Below are positions 21,940 through 32,253 of a stretch of DNA of 64,000 nt, piece by piece. How positions within the stretch are numbered: position 1 is the stretch's first letter; every line of letters starts with the position of its first letter. The notes under the pieces are model-generated. The model saw only the letters and a program-made list of their open reading frames with translations. It ran no database searches and was not told where the DNA came from. This DNA comes from Hanleya hanleyi. Lineage: Eukaryota > Mollusca > Polyplacophora > Lepidopleurida > Hanleyidae. The DNA lies in the NCBI GenBank assembly GCA_036873755.1, contig JAVTVY010033707.1:1-64000 (forward strand), in the 5' to 3' direction. The position numbers and the translations under genes are program-made.

Positions 21940-22740
21940 GATCTCGCGCGTCGACTTGCAAAAGTCGACGCACGACGCGCGACGCAAAAAGTCGACGTGT
22001 TTTGAAACGCGACGTCGCCCTTTCCGTCGCACGTCGACTTTTACAATGTTAAAGAGATAGGCCAAAACTCGACGTCGTGTTTCAAAAGTCGACGTCGCCT
22101 TTTGGCCTATCTCTTAGCATTGTAAAAGTCGACGCGCGACGTCGCCTTTCAAAACGCGACGTCGCCCTTTCCGTCGCACGTCGACTTTTACAATGTTAAA
22201 GAGATAGGCCAAAACTCGACGTCGTGTTTCAAAAGTCGACGTCGCCTTTTGGCCTATCTCTTAGCATTGTAAAAGTCGACGCGCGACGTCGCCCTTTCCG
22301 TCGCACGTCGACGTTTACAATGTTAAAGAGATAGGCCAAAACTCGACGTCGTGTTTCAAAAGTCGACGTCGCGTTTTGGCCTATCTCTTAGCATTGTAAA
22401 AGTCGACGCGCGACGTCGCCTTTCAAAACGCGACGTCGAATTTTCGCGTCGCGCGTCGCCTTTTTGAAGAATCAAAACTCGACGCGCGACGGAAAAAGTC
22501 GACGTCGCGTTTCAAAAGGCGACGTCGCCCTCTCCGTCGCGCGTCGTGCGTCGGGTTTTATAATGTTAAAGAGATAGGCCAAAACTCGATGTCGTGTTTC
22601 AAAAGTCGACGTCGACTTTTGCCCTATCTCCTAACATTGTAAAAGTCGTCGCACGTCGACTTTTTCCGTCGCGCGTCGACTTTTAAAAAGGACATTCGCG
22701 TCGCGCGTCGCCTTTTGGTTTACAAAAGTGCGCATGTCTG
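21940..22740. repeat. CpG-rich palindromic satellite (CGACGTCG-type)
   Basis: Dense GTCGACG, CGCGACGTCG and related motifs alternate with a conserved ACAATGTTAAAGAGATAGG / CCTATCTCTTAGCATTGT inverted pair. The left half of that pair recurs at about 22043, 22190, 22317 and 22561. Each unit is thus itself a hairpin of about 100 bp, repeated in tandem with variable period. Confidence 0.93.
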
Positions 22741-22879
22741 GGGAGCATGTATTCCATATTGTTCACGAGACCCAATAAATTATCAATCAAATTATCAATT
22801 GAAGTTTGCCACTATACGATGTACAAACGTATTATATAAAATTCACTATCTTTGTTAACTTTCTTCTTTTATGTAAAGG

Positions 22880-23095
22880 TGTATGTGTGTTTGTACTGTG
22901 ATGTGTTGTATTATGGTATATTTCCCCGTACTGTATGGTATGGTATTGTTTAGAATTGTATTGTTTTGTAATGTATTGAGTTGTAATATGTTGAATTGTA
23001 ATATATTGTATTGTAATGTATGGTATTATTTTGCATTTTATTGTATTGTATCGTATCATATAGTCTTGTTCTGTCTCGTATTGTTTCGCTGTATT
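22880..23095. repeat. Low-complexity TATTGTAATG tract
   Basis: TGTATTG, TTGTAATGTATTG and similar words recur throughout. Open frames on both strands here are products of the low-complexity sequence. Confidence 0.8.
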
Positions 23096-23453
23096 GTGAT
23101 TTGGGGTGTTAATTTCGAACGAAAAAACCCAAACCAAAATGTTCACATCTGCGATTTCCGATCCTTGTAGCTTCTGACCGGTGTTGGTAATTTGCTGAGA
23201 ATTTACTGCAACAAAGCAAGAATGGCAAGATATTTAACATACATGGAGACTATGTACCACATAATATATTTGTTTCGTTGTCAGATATGTTATATTGCTG
23301 ATTAATTCTCGAACACTGGCACATGTGTTCCACAAAATGCACACCCCTCCATCGCGAGGACAATACGCATCTATTAGCTTGTCAATGTGTTCATATTTCG
23401 CCGGACTAATACGTAAAATAAATTCAAGTTTCCAATAATGAACCAAAAACTTA

Positions 23454-23711
23454 TGTAAGTAACAGTTTTGCAGGAGTAACAGTAACGTCTGGAAAACAGA
23501 GAAAAACTAATTAATATCTTGTGTAGCTCAAAGGAAATGTGGGATCTTACTGTTTTCCGGCCGAAAAACGTGGCGCGTTTTATCAGGAGACATTCATCAG
23601 GATGTCCCCAGAATGTAAGATCTCACAGTTCCACTGAGCTACACAAGCGATTAATTATTTTCCCTCTGTTTTCCAGTCTTTACTGTTAATCCTGCAAAAT
23701 AGTTACTCACA
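23454..23711. mobile_element. 258-bp MITE with TA target duplication
   Basis: The inverted termini TGTAAGTAAC and GTTACTCACA are flanked by TA (23452-23453 and 23712-23713). The arms stay similar for about 110 bp each, including CTGGAAAACAGAG, AATTAAT, CTTGTGTAGCTCA and GATCTTAC blocks. No coding capacity. The structure fits a Tc1/mariner-type non-autonomous element. Confidence 0.8.
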
Positions 23712-23713
23712 TA

Positions 23714-24479
23714 CTAGTCCATGAGCCAGACCAGATATCGGTACCACCTGGGGTGGCAAATTCTTATTATGTTTTTTTGGAAGTCCTATATTCATAGATG
23801 AAAAAAAACTTTGAAAGCAATCACAGCTTAATGGTAGTAATCACCTCTTAAAGATGGACACCCGGGTCCAATCTGAGGGACCAGATTTAGGGGTATGGGA
23901 AATATAAAGTTGAATATCTTTGCAAGTAATGATGATATAGTCATTTGGCCACTCGAAATGTTGGTAATCTGATCGTCTATCTGTTGGTATCTGTTATATG
24001 CTAATATGTCAATTATGTAGGTCACCAGAGGTCAAAAGGTCACGAAATCTGACCCCTGTCTAAAACGTTACCACCTGTAGGAAAACTCGCTGCAAATACC
24101 ATACCAATGGGACTTTCTTAACCTAAATAGGTTCAAATGGAAGCCGAGAAGTACCCAACTCTATAATAAGTCTAAACAAGCGGAGTTTATTATTATTTAG
24201 ACTGTGGCACAGAACTGATTTTGACTCGTTTCCAAAAATGGTCTTTTTATTGCGCTAAAAACAGGCAAAATTGTATGAAGTTGGGCAGCTTGAAATTAGT
24301 TGCATATTTTGACAAATAACTACTCCAAATGCTAATGGTCATGTCTTGGGTCTATTCAGGGATTAGTTAAGCTACATTTCGAGGTAATTAGGTCACCAGA
24401 GGTCAAGGTCAAAGATTGTCAATTATTAATTTTCTACATTTTTACTTGGGAATTTCATATTACAATGTATTTACATTGC
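23714..24479. other. Unannotated sequence with two GGTCACCAGAGGTCA motifs
   Basis: GTAGGTCACCAGAGGTCA (about 24017) and ATTAGGTCACCAGAGGTCA (about 24390) suggest a diverged duplication. Nothing coding was recognised. Confidence 0.4.
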
Positions 24480-24819
24480 AACCAGTTTCAGGTATAGAGC
24501 ATCAGAGCCATCGCTGGTGCACCCTGTACCCTATAACCCGTAGGGCATAGAGTACACCAGGGTGCGAGTGCACCAGATATGGGTGTCCGCAGGGGTCAAA
24601 GGTCAATCGTCCTCCAAATCCCCTTTAGCGCTCGTTAAGGCGCTGAGACGGGTGTTAAGGTGTAAAGATAGGGCATTAAGGCGTTGAGACGGGACGACGG
24701 GCGTTGACGGCGTCACTGCATTTCGATGTATTGTTGGCAATTCCATGAAAATCAGAGCTTCTGAGCTAGTTCACCAGGGCGTTGAAGCGTTAAGCTAAGG
24801 GTTGATGGGCGTTACTGTC

Positions 24820-24827
24820 TATAAAAG
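24820..24827 (+). promoter_or_regulatory. TATA box of the truncated zinc-finger gene
   Basis: CTGTCTATAAAAGC lies about 45 bases before the ATG. The same box, spacing and downstream CACAGTCGACGTTCA occur in the other zinc-finger gene copies. Confidence 0.7.
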
Positions 24828-24872
24828 CCAGTGTATTCCCAAAACACACACAGTCGACGTTCAGCTGTCAAC

Positions 24873-25165
24873 ATGGCTTATACTTGCTCTAAGTGCGAAA
24901 GATACGATATGATGCGACACGAGAAAAATATACATGGGAATGAAGACTCCGAGGCACAATAACCCGATACAGAGACTGATGAGAGTCCATCGACTGATAC
25001 TGAAACAGAGATCCCTGAGAGTCTATCTAGTGATATGGAGAGCTTGACCTCAGATAGTTGTGAGAGCAGCTATCAATACTCACGCTGCAGCAATCGAGGA
25101 CGCCGAACAAGATAACTTACAACAGGCATACACCCAAATGCGCCCATGCATCAGGAAAACTACGC
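24873..25165 (+). pseudogene. Zinc-finger gene, truncated copy
   Basis: It starts MAYTCSKCER, then has lost the next nine or so codons between the Cys pair and the histidine half, so the finger is damaged. A stop codon follows shortly after (CACAATAACC near 24957). The acidic linker and the start of the helical domain are recognisable to about 25160, where similarity to the intact 190-aa gene (56780-57352) ends. Confidence 0.75.
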
Positions 25166-25211
25166 TGATAAACAGCTTGTATCACTGACGTCCCTACTCT
25201 CCTTGTTCCCC

Positions 25212-25927
25212 CCGCTGATTCACATCGCATATTTCACGCCTCTTGGCCGTAAGGGGGCGCTCTGCACAGGCCAACCACCAATGACCAATGAATATCACTC
25301 TTACGGATGAGTCTTGGCAATATGAGTTGTCTCCCATTTCAAACGTTCATAATAAACGAACGGCAAAAACAATAAACGGACGGCAAAAACAGCTCTAATT
25401 ACGTTAATTTCTGAGTTAAGAGTGAACAGATTTTTGGATAACTTCCTCCATTGTTTAGTAAGGTTCGTCAACTGATTGCAAACATTTGTTCACTGATACC
25501 TTCAAATAATTAACAAATAAATCCCTGTAAATGTTGTTAATATCCCACTGATAAGACCACGCTTTATTGTCATGAGTATATAAGGAGATCAAGCTGCCTA
25601 GAATGATAACGTAAAAACACCGTTCAATTGTTTCAGATTTTGAATTGAATGTTGACTGTAATAAAGACGGGGAAAAGTTCCTTTGAGAGATGCGGTAAGA
25701 GGGCGTGTCGCTGTCAAAATATTGGCATGGCTTCCACATTACGTGAGAGTCGTGATCTCGCTATCATGAAGGCAAAACGTAATTTCGATAACGTGAGGTA
25801 GTTAGCCAATCGTGGTTAGTATGAGGAATCTGGTTATCTCCGAGCTATTACGGCACGGCGATTGGGTAAGCAGATAAAGCGCCCCCTTACGGCCAAGAGG
25901 CGCGAACTTGGCGATGTGAATCAACGG
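25212..25927. mobile_element. 716-bp element with about 50-bp inverted termini
   Basis: CCGCTGATTCACATCGC at the left and its complement (one mismatch) at the right continue into an inverted CGCCTCTTGGCCGTAAGGGG block. It separates two oppositely oriented zinc-finger gene fragments. The minus-strand frame inside (25455-25739) has no recognisable domain. Confidence 0.65.
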
Positions 25928-26507
25928 AGGGAGCCGCGTTGGGCATGTTTACAATTCAACAAGACTCTTGTCCGATCAGAGGCCGCCTTTTGGCGCTGCA
26001 TCTGTCATATTATCGGCTGCTCTTGTCCAATGAGAAGCCGTCCTTTGAGAAAGTTCCATCTTTGCTCGGTGTGATCTGAGCATCATCGGGCAGTTCAGGA
26101 TACCACTGAGGCAGCATGTTCTGAAAGAGTTGTTTGCGCATCCTGATCGCATTCCAGGGCCTCGGTGGGTGGTAGCCCCATATCCTCTTCCAAGTGACGC
26201 TTGGTCTTCATGATGGACCTGTGCGTGGGGTCGCCTTTCATTTCAAGCGGTAGTAAAGTATACTGTTCATAAATCGCCATGGCTGTTTTCTTGATGCAGG
26301 GGCGCATTTGGGTGTATGCCTGTTGTAAGTCATCCTGTCTGGCGTCCTCTATTGCTGCAGCGTGAGTATTGATAGCTGCTCTCACAATACGATCCCAGAA
26401 GGTAGGTTCTGCCTCACTTTCCTCGGACGTAGGCTGACTATCTGATGTCAAGCTCTCCATATCACTAGATAGAATCTCAGCAATCTCTGTTTCGGTATCA
26501 GTCGATT
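25928..26507 (-). pseudogene. Zinc-finger gene, 3' fragment on the minus strand
   Basis: Minus-strand sequence matches the acidic linker, the helical domain and the 3' flank of the intact 190-aa gene. Helical-domain words such as LQQAYTQMRPCIKKTAMAIY and MKGDPTHRSIMKTKRHLEED are readable at 26095-26460. The zinc-finger-coding start is absent. The end of the protein is frameshifted near 26145, where CECDQDAQTTL replaces the ENAIRMRKQLF-type end. Confidence 0.75.
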
Positions 26508-27923
26508 AAATCCGAATTTGCAGCTATGTATATCTTGTGCGAGCTAAAGTGTGTATCTCGTGAGATCTGAAGAGAAGTCGGAAGAAATCATTTATCCAAA
26601 TCGGGTGGCTAGTTGATGATGAAATAACTTATCGTAATAACCATGCACGAGCATTTGACATGGGAACGTATAGACTAAATATCGTAAACCTTTTGAAGAA
26701 ACAGTATTCAAAATAAGTCATGATGCGAAGTAAAGGCTTAGCCCAATGCAAGAAGAATCAAATGTTTTCTAGTCTCGCATGAAGCACCAGACACGATGAA
26801 GCCGTGCGGAGTGTACAAACCTGCATTATGGAGGATGGCTTGAAAGGGCGAAAGAAATAAGAAACTTCTGTGAATGAGCGGCCATCTCAAACGGTTACAG
26901 TTTTTATCCGTTTAGTCGATACAGTGAATGTCAAATAGAACTGGCAGATTTGTCATGATTGGCCTATTTCCCTCTAGAGGAATAGCGATCTTTGAGAAAC
27001 AGAGCGCTGAAGTGTTTAATAGCTAGGCTATTATATGAAGGGTATTCCCGTGATGATACCATCATAATTTACGTGTTGCCATATCGCACGAAGAAAATGA
27101 TATGTCACTAAACAGACAGACAGACATCAAAAGCATAGGTTTCTTGTCTGCCACGAGTTTGAGGTACCGGTATCTGAATGGAAATAGGTTTTTGAGCCCA
27201 GAAATGCAGTCGGTGGCAAGAGCGTCGCTAGAGGGGGTTTATGGGTGCGATCGGCCCCTTTTCAGCACCCCCAATCGTATACTATTTCCCTATGTTGGAC
27301 AGCACAGCGTGGGTTATCTATTTAAGCAAGCATAAGAAATCAAGAAATCCTGGCGACGCCTATCTGTAGAGCATGGACGGACATCAAGATTTTTGAAGTA
27401 TTTCCTGGCTTTCCATCGGTGGTGACAATGACATTTTAACCTCAATATGAACGGAGCTCTTTCTTGCCTCGTATAGGTAAGATATACCCAGGTTGGTACC
27501 AGTCCATGCCGTGGAACTGGATATTTCACAATAATAAGGAACAGCCGGACGAGAAGACATGGGTCATCTCTGATATGCTTCTGAGCGCTATCTGCTTGTG
27601 TAATGAATTTGTAATCCTATAAGAGGTATTTTGTTGGTAACACTAAATGTACTTTTACCACTTACTATGTCATTGAAATAATAGGTCATTCAACTTAAAT
27701 GGATTTCTGAACCCGCAATAAGCAGATGACGATAGGTCTATAAATTTAGAAAGGCTAGCCATAATCATCATAGAGGTACCATGCTAAAAGCATCGAATCT
27801 ACTTTTAATGTTTAATTTGACCCAGAAAGATCAAGGTCGGTCATTTCCAATAGGACTCATTGCCAGCTTCAAATGTGGTATAAATTTGGAAAGCCTGGCT
27901 TTAATAAACCATTATATAAACTA
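26508..27923. other. Unannotated sequence
   Basis: I see no recognised exon, terminal repeat or tandem array in this stretch. Confidence 0.4.
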
Positions 27924-28692
27924 CTGCAAATGACTTCTTATTCGCGGACATAAATTTTCGCGGTTTACTTTCAATCAGTGTCCGCGGGATCTAACATTCG
28001 CGCATAATGTACGAGTGGACCAGGAATTCAGGGTTGAATAATATCTGCCTAACACATCTCCAATGCTGAGTGCTCACAGCGATCTCGCCATGTTTTAATA
28101 CCTCTCAAAACGTCTGGGTTTTAATCACTGAGAGGCAGTTATCCCACGCTCCCCTAGGGAGAGCGCTGATTGGAATATAAAGAATGGGCTGATACTAGTA
28201 ATAGCTTTAAAGGGCTTTAGCTAGACACTAATTGGCGGTACCACAATGATTAGGAATAAGTGTGAGTGAATTGGCACAAAATGTGCTGTAAACAGCATGT
28301 CCAGTCCCGCCATTGAACACGTGGCCCGCAACAACAACACATTTTCATCCTGCTGTTCAGACATGCTCAGACTAAATTACGAAACCAATTATCGTTTGAT
28401 ATCTCATAAATTAAACAACCCATTCTGTGTTTATTCCGGTAGTCATTTCCAAATAGAGTAAAACATTCCCTGCAGATTTAAAGTAGTCAACATGTCCGGT
28501 TACATGTTGATGCTACAACAACAACAGCAGCAGTAATTTGTATTTGTAAACGGTGAGCGATGCCCATTTTCCAGTACGATGCATTTATCTCATGCAGGGA
28601 AGTTATTTTAGCGGGAATTATCTTTCACGTAAAAAGTTTTACCGCGAAAACCGCGAAAGATAAATGCCCCGCGAATAATAAGGCATCTACAG
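27924..28692. mobile_element. 769-bp TIR element with TA target duplication
   Basis: The inverted termini CTGCAAATGACTTCTTATTC and (at the right, complemented) CTGTAGATGCCTTATTATTC continue into CGCGG and TTTCGCGGTT blocks. TA flanks both ends (27922-27923 and 28693-28694). The interior is non-coding. It fits a non-autonomous DNA transposon. Confidence 0.7.
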
Positions 28693-28842
28693 TATATGAT
28701 TGGCTGGTTGTTCTTCCAATTGTATCCACCAGCCAATGGAATTGCAGAATTTGTTTGAAAATTTGAATGGACCAATCAAGTGCCTTGAATCTGGAGGATA
28801 TCCCATGATACACTTTTGAATCTATAAAACTCGGAGATATCA

Positions 28843-29078
28843 CTCTCTAAAATAATTAAATTGAAATTCAATCAGATTGAAATTATAGTGACCAATCTTT
28901 TATTGGATTGAAAATATTCAATCTAATAGATTGGAAACGATAAAATGGATCAGTTTTAGACAAAATTCAACGTAATAGATTGAAAATTTCAATCTAATAG
29001 ATGGAATATTCCTTCGAATAGATTGGTCACTAATTTCAATCCGATAGACTGAATTTTTAATCTAATTATTTTAGAGAG
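28843..29078. mobile_element. 236-bp foldback element
   Basis: CTCTCTAAAATAATTAAATT at the left is inverted at the right as AATCTAATTATTTTAGAGAG. Internal ATTGGTCACT / AGTGACCAAT and repeated AATCTAATAGATTG words make most of the unit self-complementary. Confidence 0.75.
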
Positions 29079-29623
29079 CATGTGAACAAAGATGATGGAC
29101 AGACGGACGACACTATAAAATACCCCACACATTCGGGCGAGGGTTAAAACAGCTTGAGGTAACGACCGGACGCGAAACGGACGGACGGAAACGTCATCAC
29201 ATAAAAGTCGGCTTTTTGGTGGGCATATATTAAATTTACAACAACTTGACTGGACAATAAAATTCATATGCCCGAGTTTATTAGTCGGCGACGGTTAAAT
29301 GAAGGCCGGTGCGTTATTTACAATGGTACGAGGCATATTAACACATTCTGACGGTAGGCCATACTAATAAAACCCTCTTATTATAGTTTGGTGGAAGAAT
29401 ATTTCATTCAATATCACAGACACACTATACACATACACAGGTATGACGTACAAACGCCGGTTCATATCTTCTTCATACGAGTTCCATCTTCTGCAATTGG
29501 GCAGGTGTGATGAATATGACTCAGATAGACGACTAGACAAAATCTTAGATCAAATCTTAGATCAAATCATGTCACGAACGAGAAATATGAAAAATTTGAA
29601 AATCAATTTTCCTATTTCTAAGC

Positions 29624-29784
29624 TTAAACTTACCTTCACATACTTTTTGCTATCGTGTTCTTACGCGATTGCCTAATTGTAATATATTACCACAGAATAA
29701 AAATAGTCCCTGTACTGCCCCAATGCCCATGCGCGAGTACCCAGATCCCACGTGACCGACCACGTCACTTCCTTCTTCCCCATT
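29624..29784. repeat. DIRS left inverted terminal repeat
   Basis: It is the reverse complement of 36443-36602, apparently with a single indel in a G run. Confidence 0.93.
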
Positions 29785-29833
29785 CAACGCAGTGTGAATA
29801 ACCCATCAGCGGGGAGGCTGGGAGGGCCATCAC

Positions 29834-29934
29834 AGTATGTGAAGGTAAGTTTAAGCTTAGAAATAGGAAAATTGATTTTCAAATTTTTCATATTTCTTGC
29901 GCTGTTAAACTTACCTTCACATACTTTTTGCTAG
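29834..29934. repeat. DIRS internal complementary region
   Basis: Its first two thirds are the reverse complement of the element's left end (from about 29581). Its last third is the reverse complement of the right end (to about 36612). The two meet at AAGAAAT, the inferred circle junction. Confidence 0.88.
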
Positions 29935-30216
29935 AATACCATAGCAGGACGGAGGGAATGAGTGGTCGGAAACAAAAGGACCCCGAGCATAAGCGAAGGG
30001 GAGTACAGGAGTCAGCGAAGTAATCAAAGACCATAAATGTATAATAATGACGATATGGTCCTTGATATACTCATCCGGCCTATAGAAACTACAGGCCCAG
30101 TGAATAAAGCTGACATACACTAGACCCAAAATACCCGCCCCCCCCCCCCTCTTTTTTAAAATTTGGGGAGAGCAAGTAACTTACCAAATTTAAAACCTGG
30201 TAAAAACACTAGGGGT

Positions 30217-31330
30217 CTAGTGCTTGGTAGACGGGTCTGCAACGGACTGGGCAGCCACCAGGGGGCCCAGAGAGTAGATGTCCCGTCTTTGCAGCGTCAT
30301 ATCCCGGAGGTAGTGGGACACAAAGGTCATGTGACTCCTCCAGTGGCAGGCCCTCATAATATCAGATACCGATCTATTGGTCCATAGAGGCCAGGAAGCC
30401 GCCAAAGCCCTGACCTCATGAGCGGAGACCTTGGTTAAATTAGTTAACTCAGAAGGAATGTCCGAATAGGAAAACCGAATAGTCTTCGAAAGCCAGGAAG
30501 ATATAGTGTTTTTAGAAATCTCCTGCTTCGATGAGGGCCCAAACGGGATAAATAGCCGCACCCGCCCTGCTCTCTGCTGTTCAACGCGTGCCAAGTAACA
30601 AGAGAGAGCTCTGACGGGGCACATGACTCTGTCATCGTCAACACCTGCAGACAAGATGTTGGACAGAGCCGGGATGACGAACTCCCTCGGAAGATTGTCA
30701 TAGAGAGATTGATTCTTAGCGACAAACTCCGGGAGAGTGGATAACGCCACCCAGGTCCACTGAGGATTATATCTTAAAGACCTGAAGTCCAAGGCATGGA
30801 TTTCTGATACGCGGGCGGCAGAGGCAAAGGCAATCAGAAATACGGTCTTGTAAGATAGAAACTTCAACTCACAGGTGCCGATGGGTTCGAAAGGCGGCTC
30901 AGAAAGCCGTCTCAGAACCAGAGCCAAATCCCATTTAGGAAGCTGCGGCGTCGGAGTAGGCCTCTCCACCCGAAAGGAACGAAGAAGGGCAGAGAGGTTG
31001 ACGTCGAGCGATGGGTTGACACCCGTGGTCAGCAGAAGCACCCTCGAAATAGCGGACCGATAACCGTCGACCGTGGCCGGAACAAGCTGTCTGTCATGAA
31101 ACAGATACAAAAGGAAGTCGGCTACCTGTTGAACAGTGGCAGAGGTTGGAACGATTCCGCGACTAGAACACCAGGCAGCGAAGATCTTCCACTTGTTCTG
31201 GTACACCGCAGTCGTTGATGCTCTGGTGGACCGGACCATCCTTTCGGACGCTTCGACAGAAAATCCAGTCTTAGCGAGCTGATGCTGGAGCACTTGAACG
31301 CGGTCAGATGAAAAAGACCGGGATTCGAGT
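30217..31330 (-). CDS. DIRS tyrosine recombinase
   Basis: This is the C-terminal, roughly 370-residue part of a longer open frame that extends to 32184; the upstream portion overlaps the RNase H frame. The core-binding part carries TTAVYQNKWKIFAAW. The catalytic part carries ASAARVSEIHAL (first Arg), SAHEVRALA (His-x-x-Arg), ACHWRSHMTFVSHYLRD (His/Trp and the nucleophilic Tyr). All four key positions are present. The enzyme would insert the circular cDNA by recombination. It is the last gene of the element and lies beside the internal complementary region. It appears uninterrupted. Confidence 0.92.
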
Positions 31331-32201
31331 GGTAAAGACTGGATCTCGGCTGGCGAAGCAGGTTCCACCAGAGCGGCAGAAGACGAAGCACGTCTATCAG
31401 AAGATCCATCAGGTCTGCAAACCATGGGCGAGAGGGCCACCACGGAGCCACAAGGTAGACCACGCACGGGTGTGCTCGGATCTTCCGGAGGACTTGTGAC
31501 AAGATTGCTGGCGGCGGGTACGCGTACGCAATCATGTCGGACCAGTCCAAAGACAGGGCGTCGACTGCCAGGGCTGCTGGATCCGGAACAGGAGACACAT
31601 AGACCGGCAGTAGATGGTTCCAACGGGTGGCGAACAGATCTACATTCGGCATCTCCCATATCCGAGACATCTGGGCTAAGATGTCCTCGTGAAGCTGCCA
31701 CTCGGTCGAAATTATCTGACTTGGCCTGGATAAGGTGTCTGCCAAAACATTCAGATGACCGGGAATGTGACGAGCTCGCACAGAAATTCCGTTGCTCCAA
31801 CAAAGGTTGAAGAACTTCTGTGCCTGATCCAGAAGCTGGGGGGAGTGAGTTCCCCCCTGCTTGTTTATGTAAGCCAGAACAGTCGTATTGTCGGTGGCTA
31901 CTAACAAGCTTTGGTTCGTTAGGTCCGGAAGGAATCTCTGTATGGAGAGGTGAACAGCGAGAAACTCCAATACATTGATGTGTAACTTCCGCTGGCTGTC
32001 GTTCCACAAGCCGGAGACTGACCTCGAACCCAAATGTGCTCCCCATCCTTCCATCGATGCATCCGTGAACAGTTGATGGACCGGTTGAAAAGGAAGGAAG
32101 GTGACACCTATCATCACGTTCTCCGGCTGTAGCCACCAGCGAAGGAGACGTTTGACATCCTCTGTCACAGGGACAGATGGACAAAGTTGCCTTTCCGCCA
32201 A
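31122..32201 (-). CDS. DIRS RNase H region
   Basis: The frame contains FTDASMEGWGAHL, INVLEFLAVHL, LLVATDNTTVLAYI and HLNVLADTLSR, giving the Asp-Glu-Asp-Asp set of RNase H. A DIRS-typical extension (VDLFATRWNHLLPVYVSP and VAPWWPSRPWFADL) follows. It would degrade the RNA strand during cDNA synthesis and is normally fused to the RT. Here it is separated from the RT frame by two frame changes (near 32262 and 32205). The C-terminal end overlaps the recombinase frame. Confidence 0.88.
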   Translation of the reverse strand: MAERQLCPSVPVTEDVKRLLRWWLQPENVMIGVTFLPFQPVHQLFTDASMEGWGAHLGSRSVSGLWNDSQRKLHINVLEFLAVHLSIQRFLPDLTNQSLLVATDNTTVLAYINKQGGTHSPQLLDQAQKFFNLCWSNGISVRARHIPGHLNVLADTLSRPSQIISTEWQLHEDILAQMSRIWEMPNVDLFATRWNHLLPVYVSPVPDPAALAVDALSLDWSDMIAYAYPPPAILSQVLRKIRAHPCVVYLVAPWWPSRPWFADLMDLLIDVLRLLPLWWNLLRQPRSSLYHSNPGLFHLTAFKCSSISSLRLDFLSKRPKGWSGPPEHQRLRCTRTSGRSSLPGVLVAESFQPLPLFNR

Positions 32202-32253
32202 AAGTCGTTGAGGTGCATCATCAACGGCCGAAGCTGCAACCGGCCTCGAGGAG

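Larger units (their letters stand above)
24480..25165 (+). mobile_element. Fragment of an AGTAGT-family element: centre, promoter and 5' part of the zinc-finger gene
   Basis: From the GGTGCACCCTGTACC hairpin near 24515 onward, this matches the right arm of the 5-kb palindromic element from its centre (about 49,225) outward. The order is the hairpin, GGTCAAAGGTCA, GGCGTTAAG-type iterations, TATA box and zinc-finger start. Similarity stops at about 25160 within the gene. No AGTAGT terminus or target duplication was found, so this is a truncated piece. Confidence 0.75.

Noticed and set aside
22832..23170. Frames on both strands of 95-104 codons
   Set aside because: They lie in TATTG low-complexity sequence and encode simple-repeat peptides.
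31122..32184. N-terminal half of the long recombinase frame as coding sequence
   Set aside because: It overlaps the RNase H frame, whose conserved catalytic motifs show which frame is real. Only the C-terminal part has recombinase motifs.
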